This document shows positions 1 to 7,758 of a stretch of 64,000 nucleotides of DNA, in pieces. The translations under genes and the position numbers were made by a program. Every line of letters begins with the position of its first letter. The first letter of the stretch is position 1. The notes beneath the pieces were generated by a model. The model had not been told where the DNA came from and ran no database searches. It was given only the letters and a program-made list of their open reading frames with translations. Origin of the DNA: Hamadaea sp. (GTDB lineage Bacteria; Actinomycetota; Actinomycetes; Mycobacteriales; Micromonosporaceae); NCBI RefSeq assembly GCF_013362815.1, contig NZ_JABFVK010000006.1, forward strand, positions 1-64,000, given 5' to 3'.

Positions 1-1
1 G

Positions 2-76
2 CCGGGGCAGAGGCGCGCCGCCGCCCGGGTTGGCGCGGCCGACACGGCATTGCGTGCCGAGGCGGGCGGAATCTAG
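2..76 (+). CDS. possible 3' end of an upstream gene (partial)
   Basis: An open frame enters from the left edge and stops at a TAG at 74-76. About 20 of its 24 codons end in G or C, as in the real genes here, so it may be the last 24 residues of a plus-strand protein rich in Ala, Gly and Arg. There is no recognisable motif. It is too short for more than a tentative call. Confidence 0.3.
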   Translation, partial: PGQRRAAARVGAADTALRAEAGGI

Positions 77-87
77 CGAATTGACCC

Positions 88-93
88 TAGGCT
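88..93 (+). promoter_or_regulatory. -10 hexamer of a leaderless promoter (GGDEF gene)
   Basis: TAGGCT ends six bases before the GTG at 100, so transcription would begin at or next to the start codon. No ribosome binding site is placed suitably for that start. No convincing -35 element is seen. Confidence 0.5.
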
Positions 94-99
94 GGAGCT

Positions 100-1515
100 G
101 TGCCCCAGGCGAACGGGAGGAATCACCGTCGGTGGCTGGCCGCCATCGTGGTGTTCGTCGCGCTGTGTGCCATGGCGGCCATGCCGCTGGTCTCGCATTC
201 GACTCAGCGCGGCATATACCTCGCGTTCACCTGGCTCGCCCTGGTGTGCTCGTTCTACGGATTGCGGCACAGCCCGGCCAACCTGCGCGTCCAGTGGCGG
301 TTGATCTTCGCGGCGATCCTGCTCGGTGCGGCCGGCAACACCTTGCACATCTGGCTGCCCAACCGGGGCCTGATCGACGCCGTCGCCAGTCTCCTGCTTC
401 TCGCCGCCGCCGCGAGCTTGGTGGTCAAACGCGGGGGCAACGACTACAGCGGACTGATCGACGCCAGCCTTGCTGCGGTCTCCCTCGGCGGACTGTTCTG
501 GGTGGTCGTCCTGCAACCACGGATCGCCAAGAACACCCTGACCTCGGCGCAGGCAGCGACCCTCGCCGTCATCATCCTGCTGCTGTGCGGCACCTGGGGC
601 GCGCTGATCCGGCTGGTCGAGACCGACCGCCTGCGTACGCGGGCCCTGCGGCTGCTGCTCGTGGCGCTCACCTTCAACTTGGCGGGGTTCGTGCTGGCCG
701 GATGGGGTGGCGACCCGGCTCGGATCGCTGCCGAGATGTCGTTCATGCTGGCTTACATCTCGTTGTCCGTGGTCGCGTTCGACCCGTCGATGCGCCGGCT
801 CGGCCGACGCGGTCCACACCGGGACGATCGGCTGAGCTGGCCGCGCCTGGCGTTGCTGGGGATGGCGCTCAGCGTACCGGTGATCGTGAACGCGGTGCTG
901 CTGGCGATCGGCAAGCCGGTCGACGCGACCGTCAGCATCCTCGTCGGCGTCGTGATCGTGCCGCTCGTCATGCTGCGTATCGGTCTGCTGGCCGCCAGCC
1001 GGGACCGGCTCGCCGCCGCCCTCGCCGTCGAGGCCGACCACGACCCGTTGACCGGCCTGCTCAACCGGCGCGCGTTCACCGAAGTCCTCGACCGCGAGCT
1101 CGCGTCCACCCGTGACTGCACCCTGATCTTCAGCGACCTCGACGGGTTCAAGCGGGTCAACGACCGGTTCGGGCACGCCGCCGGGGACCGGCTGCTCGTC
1201 GAGATCGCCGATCGGCTGCGGCGGAGCGTACGCGCCGACGACCCGGTCGGCCGCTTCGGCGGCGACGAGTTCCTGGCACTGCTCCGAGACTGTGGCGCCG
1301 ACCGGGCCGGTGCTGCCGTGGAACGCGTACGCGCAGCCCTCGCCGAGCCTTTCGAGGAGTCCCTGGACGGCGTGAGCGTCGGTGCGAGCCTAGGCGCGGT
1401 CGTGAGCACAGCCGACACCCGGGACGGGACCGGAGTCGACGACTTGATCCGAGCCGCCGACGAGGCGATGTACGCCCAGAAGCAGATCGTGGCGATCGAC
1501 GGCTCGTCCCGGTGA
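100..1515 (+). CDS. membrane-bound diguanylate cyclase (GGDEF)
   Basis: Predicted to make cyclic di-GMP from two GTP at the inner face of the membrane. About ten hydrophobic segments fill residues 10-300, followed by a GGDEF domain to the end. The active-site motif RFGGDEF is intact, and an RADD sequence five residues before it is a product-inhibition I-site. No EAL domain is present, so synthesis rather than breakdown is expected. The N-terminal part is not one of the common sensor domains and its signal is unknown. The GTG start is chosen because TAGGCT lies six bases upstream; a start further in is possible. It converges with vanY. Confidence 0.88.
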   Translation: MPQANGRNHRRWLAAIVVFVALCAMAAMPLVSHSTQRGIYLAFTWLALVCSFYGLRHSPANLRVQWRLIFAAILLGAAGNTLHIWLPNRGLIDAVASLLLLAAAASLVVKRGGNDYSGLIDASLAAVSLGGLFWVVVLQPRIAKNTLTSAQAATLAVIILLLCGTWGALIRLVETDRLRTRALRLLLVALTFNLAGFVLAGWGGDPARIAAEMSFMLAYISLSVVAFDPSMRRLGRRGPHRDDRLSWPRLALLGMALSVPVIVNAVLLAIGKPVDATVSILVGVVIVPLVMLRIGLLAASRDRLAAALAVEADHDPLTGLLNRRAFTEVLDRELASTRDCTLIFSDLDGFKRVNDRFGHAAGDRLLVEIADRLRRSVRADDPVGRFGGDEFLALLRDCGADRAGAAVERVRAALAEPFEESLDGVSVGASLGAVVSTADTRDGTGVDDLIRAADEAMYAQKQIVAIDGSSR

Positions 1516-1525
1516 CTCCCGTGGC

Positions 1526-2089
1526 TCAGTGCATACGCGGATCGTGCGTCGGGTCGGCGTACATCGCCGGGCAGCCGTTCTCGATCGCCTCCGGGCGCAG
1601 TTCGTAGTGCCACGGCTCGTTGCGATAGATCTGACACAGCCCGTACGCCGAACCGTGCTCGGACAGCCAGGTAGTGGCGGGGGCAGGCCCGAGGTCGACC
1701 GCCTTCCCGAGTACGTGCGCCGACTTCTCCGGCGTCGCGACCCAGCGGGCCGCCGCTTCGGCCGAGCCGTACTGCGCCACCGCCTCGCTGAGGAGCCGAT
1801 CCTGGTAGGCGGGCGACCGCCAGCCGCTGTTGACGCGGAACTCGACGCCCTCGGCGCGTGCGTCCGCTGCCGCCCGGCGCAACGCCCCGAGCAGGTCGGG
1901 CTCGAGGTTCGCCACTCCGGGGTAGTCGTCGAACACCGTGGCGGTCTTGGGCAGCCCACCGTCCTCCTGGGCGGTGACGCCCTCGCTGAACGAGGGTGCG
2001 GAGGACGACGCCGATTGGTACGCGAGCGTGCCGGCGATCGCCGCGGTGACGACGACCAGGCCGACTCGGGCTGGGGTCTTTCGGTTCAT
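1526..2089 (-). CDS. vanY: VanY-like D,D-carboxypeptidase
   Basis: A 187-residue M15-family zinc peptidase with one N-terminal membrane anchor or uncleaved signal (residues 8-24). The zinc motif SAHVLGKAVDLG gives ligands His125 and Asp132; EPWHYEL gives the catalytic Glu158 and third ligand His161. Enzymes of this type remove the terminal D-Ala from cell-wall pentapeptides outside the membrane, lowering the number of glycopeptide targets. It is divergent from vanR, and its upstream block matches the one before vanH, tying it to the same regulon. Some M15B enzymes are general carboxypeptidases; the context makes the resistance role likely. Confidence 0.85.
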   Translation of the reverse strand: MNRKTPARVGLVVVTAAIAGTLAYQSASSSAPSFSEGVTAQEDGGLPKTATVFDDYPGVANLEPDLLGALRRAAADARAEGVEFRVNSGWRSPAYQDRLLSEAVAQYGSAEAAARWVATPEKSAHVLGKAVDLGPAPATTWLSEHGSAYGLCQIYRNEPWHYELRPEAIENGCPAMYADPTHDPRMH

Positions 2090-2095
2090 GCCGGT

Positions 2096-2155
2096 CAGTC
2101 AAGGCCGCGGCGTGTTGTGAGCCCGTATGTGTTTTTCCGTATGCGGACGATATGT
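2096..2155 (-). promoter_or_regulatory. vanY promoter block shared with vanH; also upstream of vanR
   Basis: This 60-nt block aligns without gaps to 6622-6681 upstream of vanH, about 47 of 60 positions being identical. The best-conserved parts are CAGTCAAGG at one end and GGACGATATGT at the other. Read on the minus strand, TTGACT lies 7 nt before the vanY ATG and 6 nt before the vanH ATG, where a leaderless -10 box would be. The conserved upstream part is the likely VanR binding region (inference). Confidence 0.65.
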
Positions 2156-2164
2156 GCGGCCTCG

Positions 2165-2170
2165 TAGCAT
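2165..2170 (+). promoter_or_regulatory. -10 hexamer of leaderless vanR promoter
   Basis: TAGCAT ends exactly six bases before the vanR ATG at 2177. The conserved van block ends ten bases upstream, so the same regulator could act on vanR and vanY from this 87-bp intergenic region. Confidence 0.6.
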
Positions 2171-2176
2171 CGAGGG

Positions 2177-2869
2177 ATGCGGGTGTTGATCGTGGAGGAC
2201 GAGCCTTACATGGCCGAGGCCATCCGCGACGGGCTACGCCTGGAGGCGATCGCGGCCGACATCGCCGGGGACGGCCACACCGCGCTGGAACTGCTGAGCG
2301 TCAACGCGTACGACATCGTCGTCCTCGACCGCGACATTCCCGGGCCGTCGGGCGACGAGATCGCCAAAGGCATCGTCGCCTCCGGCAGCGGTACGCCGAT
2401 CTTGATGCTCACCGCGGCCGACCGGCTCGACGACAAGGCCTCCGGGTTCGAACTGGGCGCCGACGATTACCTCACCAAACCCTTCGAGCTGCTCGAACTC
2501 GTACTGCGGCTGCGTGCCCTCGACCGCCGGCGCGCCCACAACCGCCCGCCCGTCCGGGAGCTGGCGGGGCTGCGACTGGACCCGTTCCGCCGGGAGGTCT
2601 ACCGCGACGGGCGGTATGTCGCGTTGACTCGGAAGCAGTTCGCCGTGCTCGAAGTTCTCGTCGCGGCGGAAGGCGGCGTCGTCAGCGCGGAAGAGCTGCT
2701 GGAACGGGCCTGGGATGAGAACGCCGACCCTTTCACCAACGCCGTCCGCATCACCGTCTCGGCCCTGCGCAAACGCCTCGGGGAGCCGTGGGTGATCGCC
2801 ACAGTGCCCGGGGTCGGCTACCGGATCGACGTCGCCGGCGGAGCCGGCGACGGAGAAGATCGTGGATAG
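2177..2869 (+). CDS. vanR: VanR-like response regulator (OmpR family)
   Basis: A 230-residue regulator with an N-terminal receiver domain (acidic pair Glu7/Asp8, phosphorylation site Asp51 in VVLDRD, Lys in LTKPF) and a C-terminal winged helix (about residues 130-225, ending VPGVGYRID). It should be phosphorylated by the adjacent kinase and activate the vanY and vanH promoters. The ATG is preceded by TAGCAT at leaderless spacing. It overlaps the kinase gene by eight bases, so the two are translationally coupled. The symbol rests on the surrounding vanY, vanX, vanH and ligase genes. Confidence 0.88.
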   Translation: MRVLIVEDEPYMAEAIRDGLRLEAIAADIAGDGHTALELLSVNAYDIVVLDRDIPGPSGDEIAKGIVASGSGTPILMLTAADRLDDKASGFELGADDYLTKPFELLELVLRLRALDRRRAHNRPPVRELAGLRLDPFRREVYRDGRYVALTRKQFAVLEVLVAAEGGVVSAEELLERAWDENADPFTNAVRITVSALRKRLGEPWVIATVPGVGYRIDVAGGAGDGEDRG

Positions 2870-3935
2870 AGCGCCGGGCGTCAGCGTACGCCTCAAACTC
2901 ACCGTCAGTTACGCCGGATTCCTCATGGTGGCGGGCGCGCTGCTGATCGCCGTGGTGTGGGTGTTCCTGCTGCGCTACGTGCCCGACGTTTCCGGCCGCG
3001 GCATTCCCACGCCGACCCGCAGCGACTTGTGGCGCGCGTTCGCGCCGAAAGCCGCCGCCGCATTGGTCTTCCTGCTGTTCTTCGGCCTCGTCGGCGGATG
3101 GATTCTCGCGGGCAGCATGCTGGCGCCCCTCAACCGCATCACCGACGCCACCCGCCGGGCCGCCGGCGGTTCGCTCTCCCACCGGATACAGCTGGAGGGC
3201 CCGGAAGACGAGTTCCGGGAACTCGCCGACGCCTTCGACACCATGCTCGCCCGGTTGGAGGCCCAAGTCGCCGAGCAGCAGCGGTTCGCCGCCAACGCCT
3301 CGCACGAGCTGCGTACGCCGCTGGCCATCACGCAGATGCTGCTGGATGTGGCCGCCCGCAAGGAAACCGACCGGGACACCGGCGAACTCATCGATCGCCT
3401 GCACCACGTCAACACCCGGGCGATCGAGCTCACCGAAGCGCTGCTGCTCCTGAGCCGAGCCGACCAGCAGTCGTTCACCCGGGAACAGCTCGACCTCTCC
3501 CTCATCGCGGAAGAGGCCGCCGAGACCCTGCTTCCACTGGCAGAGAAGCGAGGCGTCACCATCGAGACCGCGGGCGTGGTCTCGCCCGCCCTGGGCTCCC
3601 ACGCGCTGCTCTTGCAGCTGGCCACCAACCTGCTGCACAACGCCATCGTTCACAATCTCCCCGAACGCGGCTCCGTGTGGATCACGACCAGCGTCTACGG
3701 CAACGCCTCCGTGCTGACCGTCGAGAACACCGGCGAGCGGCTCAGCCCGCAGCTGGTGTCCACCCTCGCCGAGCCGTTCCGCCGGGGCACCGAGCGTATC
3801 CGGGGCGACCACGCGGGATTCGGCCTCGGCCTGGCGATCGTCCAGCGGATCACGCACGCCCATGACGGCGCGCTCACCCTCACGGCTCGGCCCGCCGGAG
3901 GCCTCCTCGTCACGGTGCGGCTGCCCCTCGGTTAG
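2862..3935 (+). CDS. vanS: VanS-like sensor histidine kinase
   Basis: A 357-residue kinase: membrane segment at about 17-38, a short external loop of about 25 residues, a second segment at about 64-84, HAMP, a HisKA domain with phospho-acceptor His148 (NASHELRTP), and an ATPase domain (N box in LLHNAIVHN, G box GFGLGLAIV). The very short external loop resembles actinomycete VanS proteins, where the ligand is thought to be met directly at the membrane surface. It starts at a GTG overlapping the end of vanR and ends 14 bases from the convergent vanX stop. Confidence 0.87.
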   Translation: MDRAPGVSVRLKLTVSYAGFLMVAGALLIAVVWVFLLRYVPDVSGRGIPTPTRSDLWRAFAPKAAAALVFLLFFGLVGGWILAGSMLAPLNRITDATRRAAGGSLSHRIQLEGPEDEFRELADAFDTMLARLEAQVAEQQRFAANASHELRTPLAITQMLLDVAARKETDRDTGELIDRLHHVNTRAIELTEALLLLSRADQQSFTREQLDLSLIAEEAAETLLPLAEKRGVTIETAGVVSPALGSHALLLQLATNLLHNAIVHNLPERGSVWITTSVYGNASVLTVENTGERLSPQLVSTLAEPFRRGTERIRGDHAGFGLGLAIVQRITHAHDGALTLTARPAGGLLVTVRLPLG

Positions 3936-3949
3936 CTCTCGGTGCACGG

Positions 3950-4558
3950 TCAGCCGATGGGGAAGTCGAAGTAGGTGTCGGGAAAGGGTTCGTCCCGCAG
4001 CGTGTAGTGCCACCACTCGCTGTCGTAGCGGGTGAACCCGCACTTCTCCATGATGGAACAGAGCAGGCGGCGATTGCCTGCCTCGGCCACCGGGACGCCG
4101 GCCGCCCCGTGATGCGAGATCGGGTCCATCAGGTCGTGGTCGCCGCCCATCCGGGCCAGCTCGCCGGTGCTCAGGTGATAGAGCGTCAGGTCCACGGCGC
4201 TGCCGCGGCTGTGGCCCGATCGGGCGGCCACATATCCCTTCTCGATCATCTGCGAGCGGTCGATGTTCGGATAGTGCCGCCGTTTCGTCCGGCCGTTCTC
4301 CGAACGTGCCGACCAGCGCAGGAAGCACTCCACGGCACGCTGCGGCCGGTACGCGTCCCACAGCAGCAACCCGAAGCCGGCCGATCTCGCCTCCTGCTGC
4401 GCGTCGGCCAAGGCGTCGCACAACGCCCTCGTGCCGACGATCCGGTTCGCGACGTATCCGTCGACCGGCTTGCCGGTGAAGTTGTCCCAGGTGGCGTACT
4501 TCGCGTCCCAGCGAATGCCGGGCAGGAACTCGTCGACGAAGACGAACGCGGAGTTCAT
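3950..4558 (-). CDS. vanX: D-Ala-D-Ala dipeptidase VanX
   Basis: A 202-residue zinc dipeptidase that hydrolyses free D-Ala-D-Ala in the cytoplasm, leaving the D-Ala-D-Lac depsipeptide for cell-wall precursors. The residues important in enterococcal VanX are present at the same numbers: Arg71 (AYRPQR), His116 and Asp123 (SGHSRGSAVDLTL), Glu181 and His184 (EWWHYTL). It is the last gene of the vanH-ligase-vanX operon; its ATG overlaps the ligase stop by four bases. Confidence 0.95.
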   Translation of the reverse strand: MNSAFVFVDEFLPGIRWDAKYATWDNFTGKPVDGYVANRIVGTRALCDALADAQQEARSAGFGLLLWDAYRPQRAVECFLRWSARSENGRTKRRHYPNIDRSQMIEKGYVAARSGHSRGSAVDLTLYHLSTGELARMGGDHDLMDPISHHGAAGVPVAEAGNRRLLCSIMEKCGFTRYDSEWWHYTLRDEPFPDTYFDFPIG

Positions 4559-5601
4559 CGGCGGTCACCTGGCAACGCCAGGGCGACGATCCGGTCGATC
4601 ACCTCGGTCAGCGGCATCCCGGCGGCCGCCATCATTCGCGGATAACGGCTGTAGGAGGTCATTCCGGGGAAGGTGTTGACCTCGTTGAGTACCACGGTCC
4701 CGTCGTCGGTGAGGAACAGGTCGACTCGGGCCAGTCCGCGACAGCCCAGCGCCCGGTAGAGGGCCTTGGCGGTCTCCGTCACGCGTACGCGTGATTCGGC
4801 CGGAATGTCGGCGGGGACGACGAAGGCCGAGTTCTCCGACCCGCTTTCCGGAGCGCTCTCCTGATGGATGCGGAAGAAGCCGTGCGAGAGGTCGATGCGA
4901 TCGACCTCGCCGGTGATGAGTTCCGCACCGTTGCCGGCGACCGCGCAGCCGACCTCGTGACCGGCGACGGCCTGCTCGATCAGCACCTTCGAGTCGTACT
5001 GCCGGGCGGCCGCCAGCGCTTCCGGCAGGTCCGCGGGGTACGCGACCTTGCTGACGCCGAAGGAGGAACCGGAGCGGGCGGGTTTGACGAAGACGGGGTA
5101 GGTGAGCGAGTCGGCGTCGACGTCCTCGTCACGGGAAACGACCTGAAACTCCGGTGTCGCCACGCCCGCGCTCCGGGCGACGGCGTACGCCAGGGATTTG
5201 TCCATGCAGACGGCGGAGCTCTGGACGTCGCACCCGACGTAGGGAATTCCGGAGAGGTCCAGGAGTCCCTGCATCGCACCGTCCTCGCCGAACCGGCCGT
5301 GCAGCACGGGCAGCACGACGTCCAGCCGGACGGTCTCGTACCGTCCCTGTGCGAGGACAAGCAGGCCGTGGATGCTCGGATCGGGCGACAGCACTGCCGG
5401 ACGGCCGTCGTCGCCGTCCCAGTCCGGGCTCGGCCCGTTGCATAGCCGCCACGCTCCGGTCTTCGTGATCCCGATCCAGAACGGCTCGTATCTGCCGTAG
5501 TCGAGGTTCGCCGCGATCTCCCGGGCGGACTTGACGGAGACCGGGTGTTCCTCGGACGCGCCGCCGAACAAGATTCCGAGCCTTGTCTTCACGCTAGCCA
5601 C
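4555..5601 (-). CDS. D-alanine--D-lactate ligase (VanA/VanB/VanD-type)
   Basis: An ATP-grasp ligase of 348 residues joining D-Ala to D-Lac for vancomycin-insensitive precursors. The start LGILFGGASEEHPVSVKSA and the omega-loop motif FRIHQE are those of VanA-type enzymes; the loop histidine (residue 246 here, VanA His244) is the residue associated with choosing D-lactate over D-alanine. The ending LNEVNTFPGMTSYSRYP carries the metal and phosphate site. A GTG at 5601 overlaps vanH by eight bases; a second GTG at 5592 is an alternative. I leave the symbol blank because sub-type (A, B, D, F, M or actinomycete) cannot be fixed by eye. Confidence 0.93.
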   Translation of the reverse strand: MASVKTRLGILFGGASEEHPVSVKSAREIAANLDYGRYEPFWIGITKTGAWRLCNGPSPDWDGDDGRPAVLSPDPSIHGLLVLAQGRYETVRLDVVLPVLHGRFGEDGAMQGLLDLSGIPYVGCDVQSSAVCMDKSLAYAVARSAGVATPEFQVVSRDEDVDADSLTYPVFVKPARSGSSFGVSKVAYPADLPEALAAARQYDSKVLIEQAVAGHEVGCAVAGNGAELITGEVDRIDLSHGFFRIHQESAPESGSENSAFVVPADIPAESRVRVTETAKALYRALGCRGLARVDLFLTDDGTVVLNEVNTFPGMTSYSRYPRMMAAAGMPLTEVIDRIVALALPGDRR

Positions 5602-6616
5602 GGTGGTACCTGCTTTCGAAGTTCACGCAGTTCATCAGGGAGTTCTCGACGGCGTCCCGCAGCGCGTGGTCTGTGAAGTACGCCGTATGCGGGCTGACGA
5701 GCACGTTCGGCAGCTGTTGCAGCCGCAGCAGCGCTCGGTTCGGGACCGGCCGGTGGCGGAAGTCGGCGTAGAAGACGCCTTCTTCGCCTTCGAGGACGTC
5801 CAACGCCGCGCCGCCGAGCATGCCGTCTTCGAGCGCCGCCAGGAGCGCCTCGGTGTCGACGAGCCCGCCGCGTCCGGTGTTGACGAGAATCGCGCCGGGC
5901 CGCATCAGCCCGATGCGCCGCCGATCCAGCAGATGGCGGGTTTCGGCCGTCAGCGGAGTATGCAGAGTGACGATGTCGCTCTGCCGCACCAAGTCGTCGA
6001 GCGACACGTGGTCGGCGCCAGCCCGGGGATTCCGGTCGTGGGTCAGCACCCGGCTGCCGAATCCGGCCAGCCGGTCGATCACGGCACCGCCGATCCGGCC
6101 GGTTCCGACGACTCCGACGGTCAGGTCGCGCAGCTCCCGGCCGCGTACGTCGCCGAGCCGGTAGTCGTGCAGGCCGACTCGGCGGATCATGGCTTTGGCC
6201 TGGCGCAGCACCATCAGCGTCACCATCACCGTGTAGTCGGCCACGCTGTCCGGCGAATAGGCGATGCCCTCCACGGTCAGGCCGAGGCTCTCGGCGTACG
6301 CGACGTCGATGTGGTCCTGCCCGATGCTGCGCGTCGAGATGTACGCGACGCCGGCCAGGCGCAGAGCGCGAAGCGTGGCGTGGCCGACCGGGGTCTTATG
6401 GCCGACGCTGACGCACCGTCTGCCGGCCGCCGTGCCTACCGAATCTTCGGCGAGCGCCGCCTCGACGAGGGTCGGCGTGACTCCGAAGCGCGGCGCGAGC
6501 TCCCGGAACACCGCGGCTTCGTCGCGGTCGCAGCCGTAGATCGTGATGCCCACCGTCGGGACGGCCGGTGACCGGGTGCGACGGACCGCCGCGTGCGCTG
6601 GTTCGCGGTAGATCAT
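5594..6616 (-). CDS. vanH: D-lactate dehydrogenase VanH
   Basis: A 340-residue member of the D-2-hydroxyacid dehydrogenase family that reduces pyruvate to D-lactate, the substrate of the next gene's ligase. The NAD-binding motif is VGVVGTGRIGGAV; the active site has Arg in NTGRGG, Glu in LEGEEG and His in SPHTAYFT. I choose the ATG at 6616 over the in-frame TTG at 6628, because that TTG belongs to the conserved CCTTGACTG promoter element shared with vanY. It is first in the vanH-ligase-vanX operon. Confidence 0.93.
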   Translation of the reverse strand: MIYREPAHAAVRRTRSPAVPTVGITIYGCDRDEAAVFRELAPRFGVTPTLVEAALAEDSVGTAAGRRCVSVGHKTPVGHATLRALRLAGVAYISTRSIGQDHIDVAYAESLGLTVEGIAYSPDSVADYTVMVTLMVLRQAKAMIRRVGLHDYRLGDVRGRELRDLTVGVVGTGRIGGAVIDRLAGFGSRVLTHDRNPRAGADHVSLDDLVRQSDIVTLHTPLTAETRHLLDRRRIGLMRPGAILVNTGRGGLVDTEALLAALEDGMLGGAALDVLEGEEGVFYADFRHRPVPNRALLRLQQLPNVLVSPHTAYFTDHALRDAVENSLMNCVNFESRYHRG

Positions 6617-6621
6617 GCACC

Positions 6622-6681
6622 CAGTCAAGGCGACGGCACGTTGTCAGCACGTATGCGCTTTTCGCGACACGGACGATATGT
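6622..6681 (-). promoter_or_regulatory. vanH operon promoter block
   Basis: This is the counterpart of the block at 2096-2155, of the same length and without gaps. TTGACT on the minus strand (6628-6623) ends six bases before the vanH ATG. The conserved GTATG and GGACGATATGT segments further upstream are candidate VanR contact sites. Confidence 0.62.
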
Positions 6682-6705
6682 CCCGGCATACGCCGCCGAG
6701 GCGTC

Positions 6706-7758
6706 TCACAGCTCCCAAGTACGCGGCAACTCGCTGATCGCGCTCCGTTCAGCCGACTCCTGAATCGCCGTCATGACGTCCACGACGTGCGCCGCAAGTT
6801 CGCCGGAGGCTCGGTGGCGCTCGCCGGTGCGGATCGCGCGGGCGAGGTCGCAGACGCCGATGCCGCGTCCGTCGTCGGCCTGCGGCACAGGGACGTCCGT
6901 CCACTCCGGATCCCCAGCGCGCCGGATCTGGACCGGCCCGATGAACTTGTTGGGGTCCGGCGCGGCCAGCGTCGCTTCGGTGCCGGTGATCTCGAAGAAG
7001 CCCTGCCGGGACAGCGGCGAGTCGAAGCTGAACACGACGGTGGCGACTTGGCCGCCGGCGTACTCGAGGAGGGCCGTGACGTGGGTGTCCACCTCGACGG
7101 GAAAGGCCTGCCCGGCGCGCGGACCCTGCCCGATGACCCGCTCGGCGAATCCCTTGCACGCCAGAGCGGTGACCCGTCTGACCGATCCGAACATGACGGC
7201 CAGCGCGGTCAGGTAATAGGGCCCCATGTCGAACAACGGGCCGCCGCCCGGTCCGAACAGGAACTCCGGATCTGGGTGCCAGCGGTGCGGACCCGGCCCC
7301 TGCAGCAGGACGATCGCCGAGAGCGGCCGGCCGATCATTCCTTCGCTCACCACCCGCGCCGCCGTCTGAAGACCAGCGCCCAGGAACGTGTCGGGCGCGC
7401 CGCCCGTGAGCACTCCGGCGGCTTCCGCCTCCGCCAGCACCTCGGCGGCCTCGGCGGGCGTCGCGGCGAACGGCTTCTCGGTGTAGACGTGTTTGCCGGC
7501 CCGGATCGCCGCCAACGCAACCGGCGCGTGTGCGGACGGGATCGTGAGGTTGACCACCAGCTCGACCTCGGGATGGGCCAGCGCTGTCGCGAGATCGCCG
7601 TGGACCGGCACCGCGTGATCGAGCGCGACCTTCGCCGCCCGTTCGACGTCGAGGTCGGCGCAGGCGATGAGCCGGACTTCGGGCCGGGCGGCCAGGGTGG
7701 TGAGGTATTGGTGGCTGATCGTGCCGCATCCCACGACGGCGACGCCGACCGGCTTCAC
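6706..7758 (-). CDS. Gfo/Idh/MocA family oxidoreductase
   Basis: A 350-residue NAD(P)-dependent sugar or polyol dehydrogenase. The Rossmann motif VGVAVVGCGTISHQYL opens the protein and the family motif YTEKPFA (catalytic Lys) follows at about residue 94. The substrate cannot be read from sequence; partners suggest a glycoside or sugar acid. A GTG start overlaps the upstream TIM-barrel gene by four bases (GTGA), and both follow the LacI gene, so the three form one operon. It lies upstream of vanH on the same strand, and weak read-through into the van operon is conceivable. Confidence 0.85.
   Translation of the reverse strand: MKPVGVAVVGCGTISHQYLTTLAARPEVRLIACADLDVERAAKVALDHAVPVHGDLATALAHPEVELVVNLTIPSAHAPVALAAIRAGKHVYTEKPFAATPAEAAEVLAEAEAAGVLTGGAPDTFLGAGLQTAARVVSEGMIGRPLSAIVLLQGPGPHRWHPDPEFLFGPGGGPLFDMGPYYLTALAVMFGSVRRVTALACKGFAERVIGQGPRAGQAFPVEVDTHVTALLEYAGGQVATVVFSFDSPLSRQGFFEITGTEATLAAPDPNKFIGPVQIRRAGDPEWTDVPVPQADDGRGIGVCDLARAIRTGERHRASGELAAHVVDVMTAIQESAERSAISELPRTWEL

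Noticed and set aside
81-86. TTGACC as the -35 box of the GGDEF gene
   Set aside because: It is two bases from TAGGCT, and no -10 box lies 17 bases further on.
2751-4568. Long minus-strand open frame across vanR-vanS-vanX (605 codons)
   Set aside because: It is antisense to three well-supported genes; composition is Arg/Gly/Asp-rich with no domain. High GC content opens such shadow frames.
6617-6628. TTG at 6628 as the vanH start
   Set aside because: It lies inside the promoter element conserved with vanY; the ATG at 6616 gives an N-terminus like other VanH proteins.
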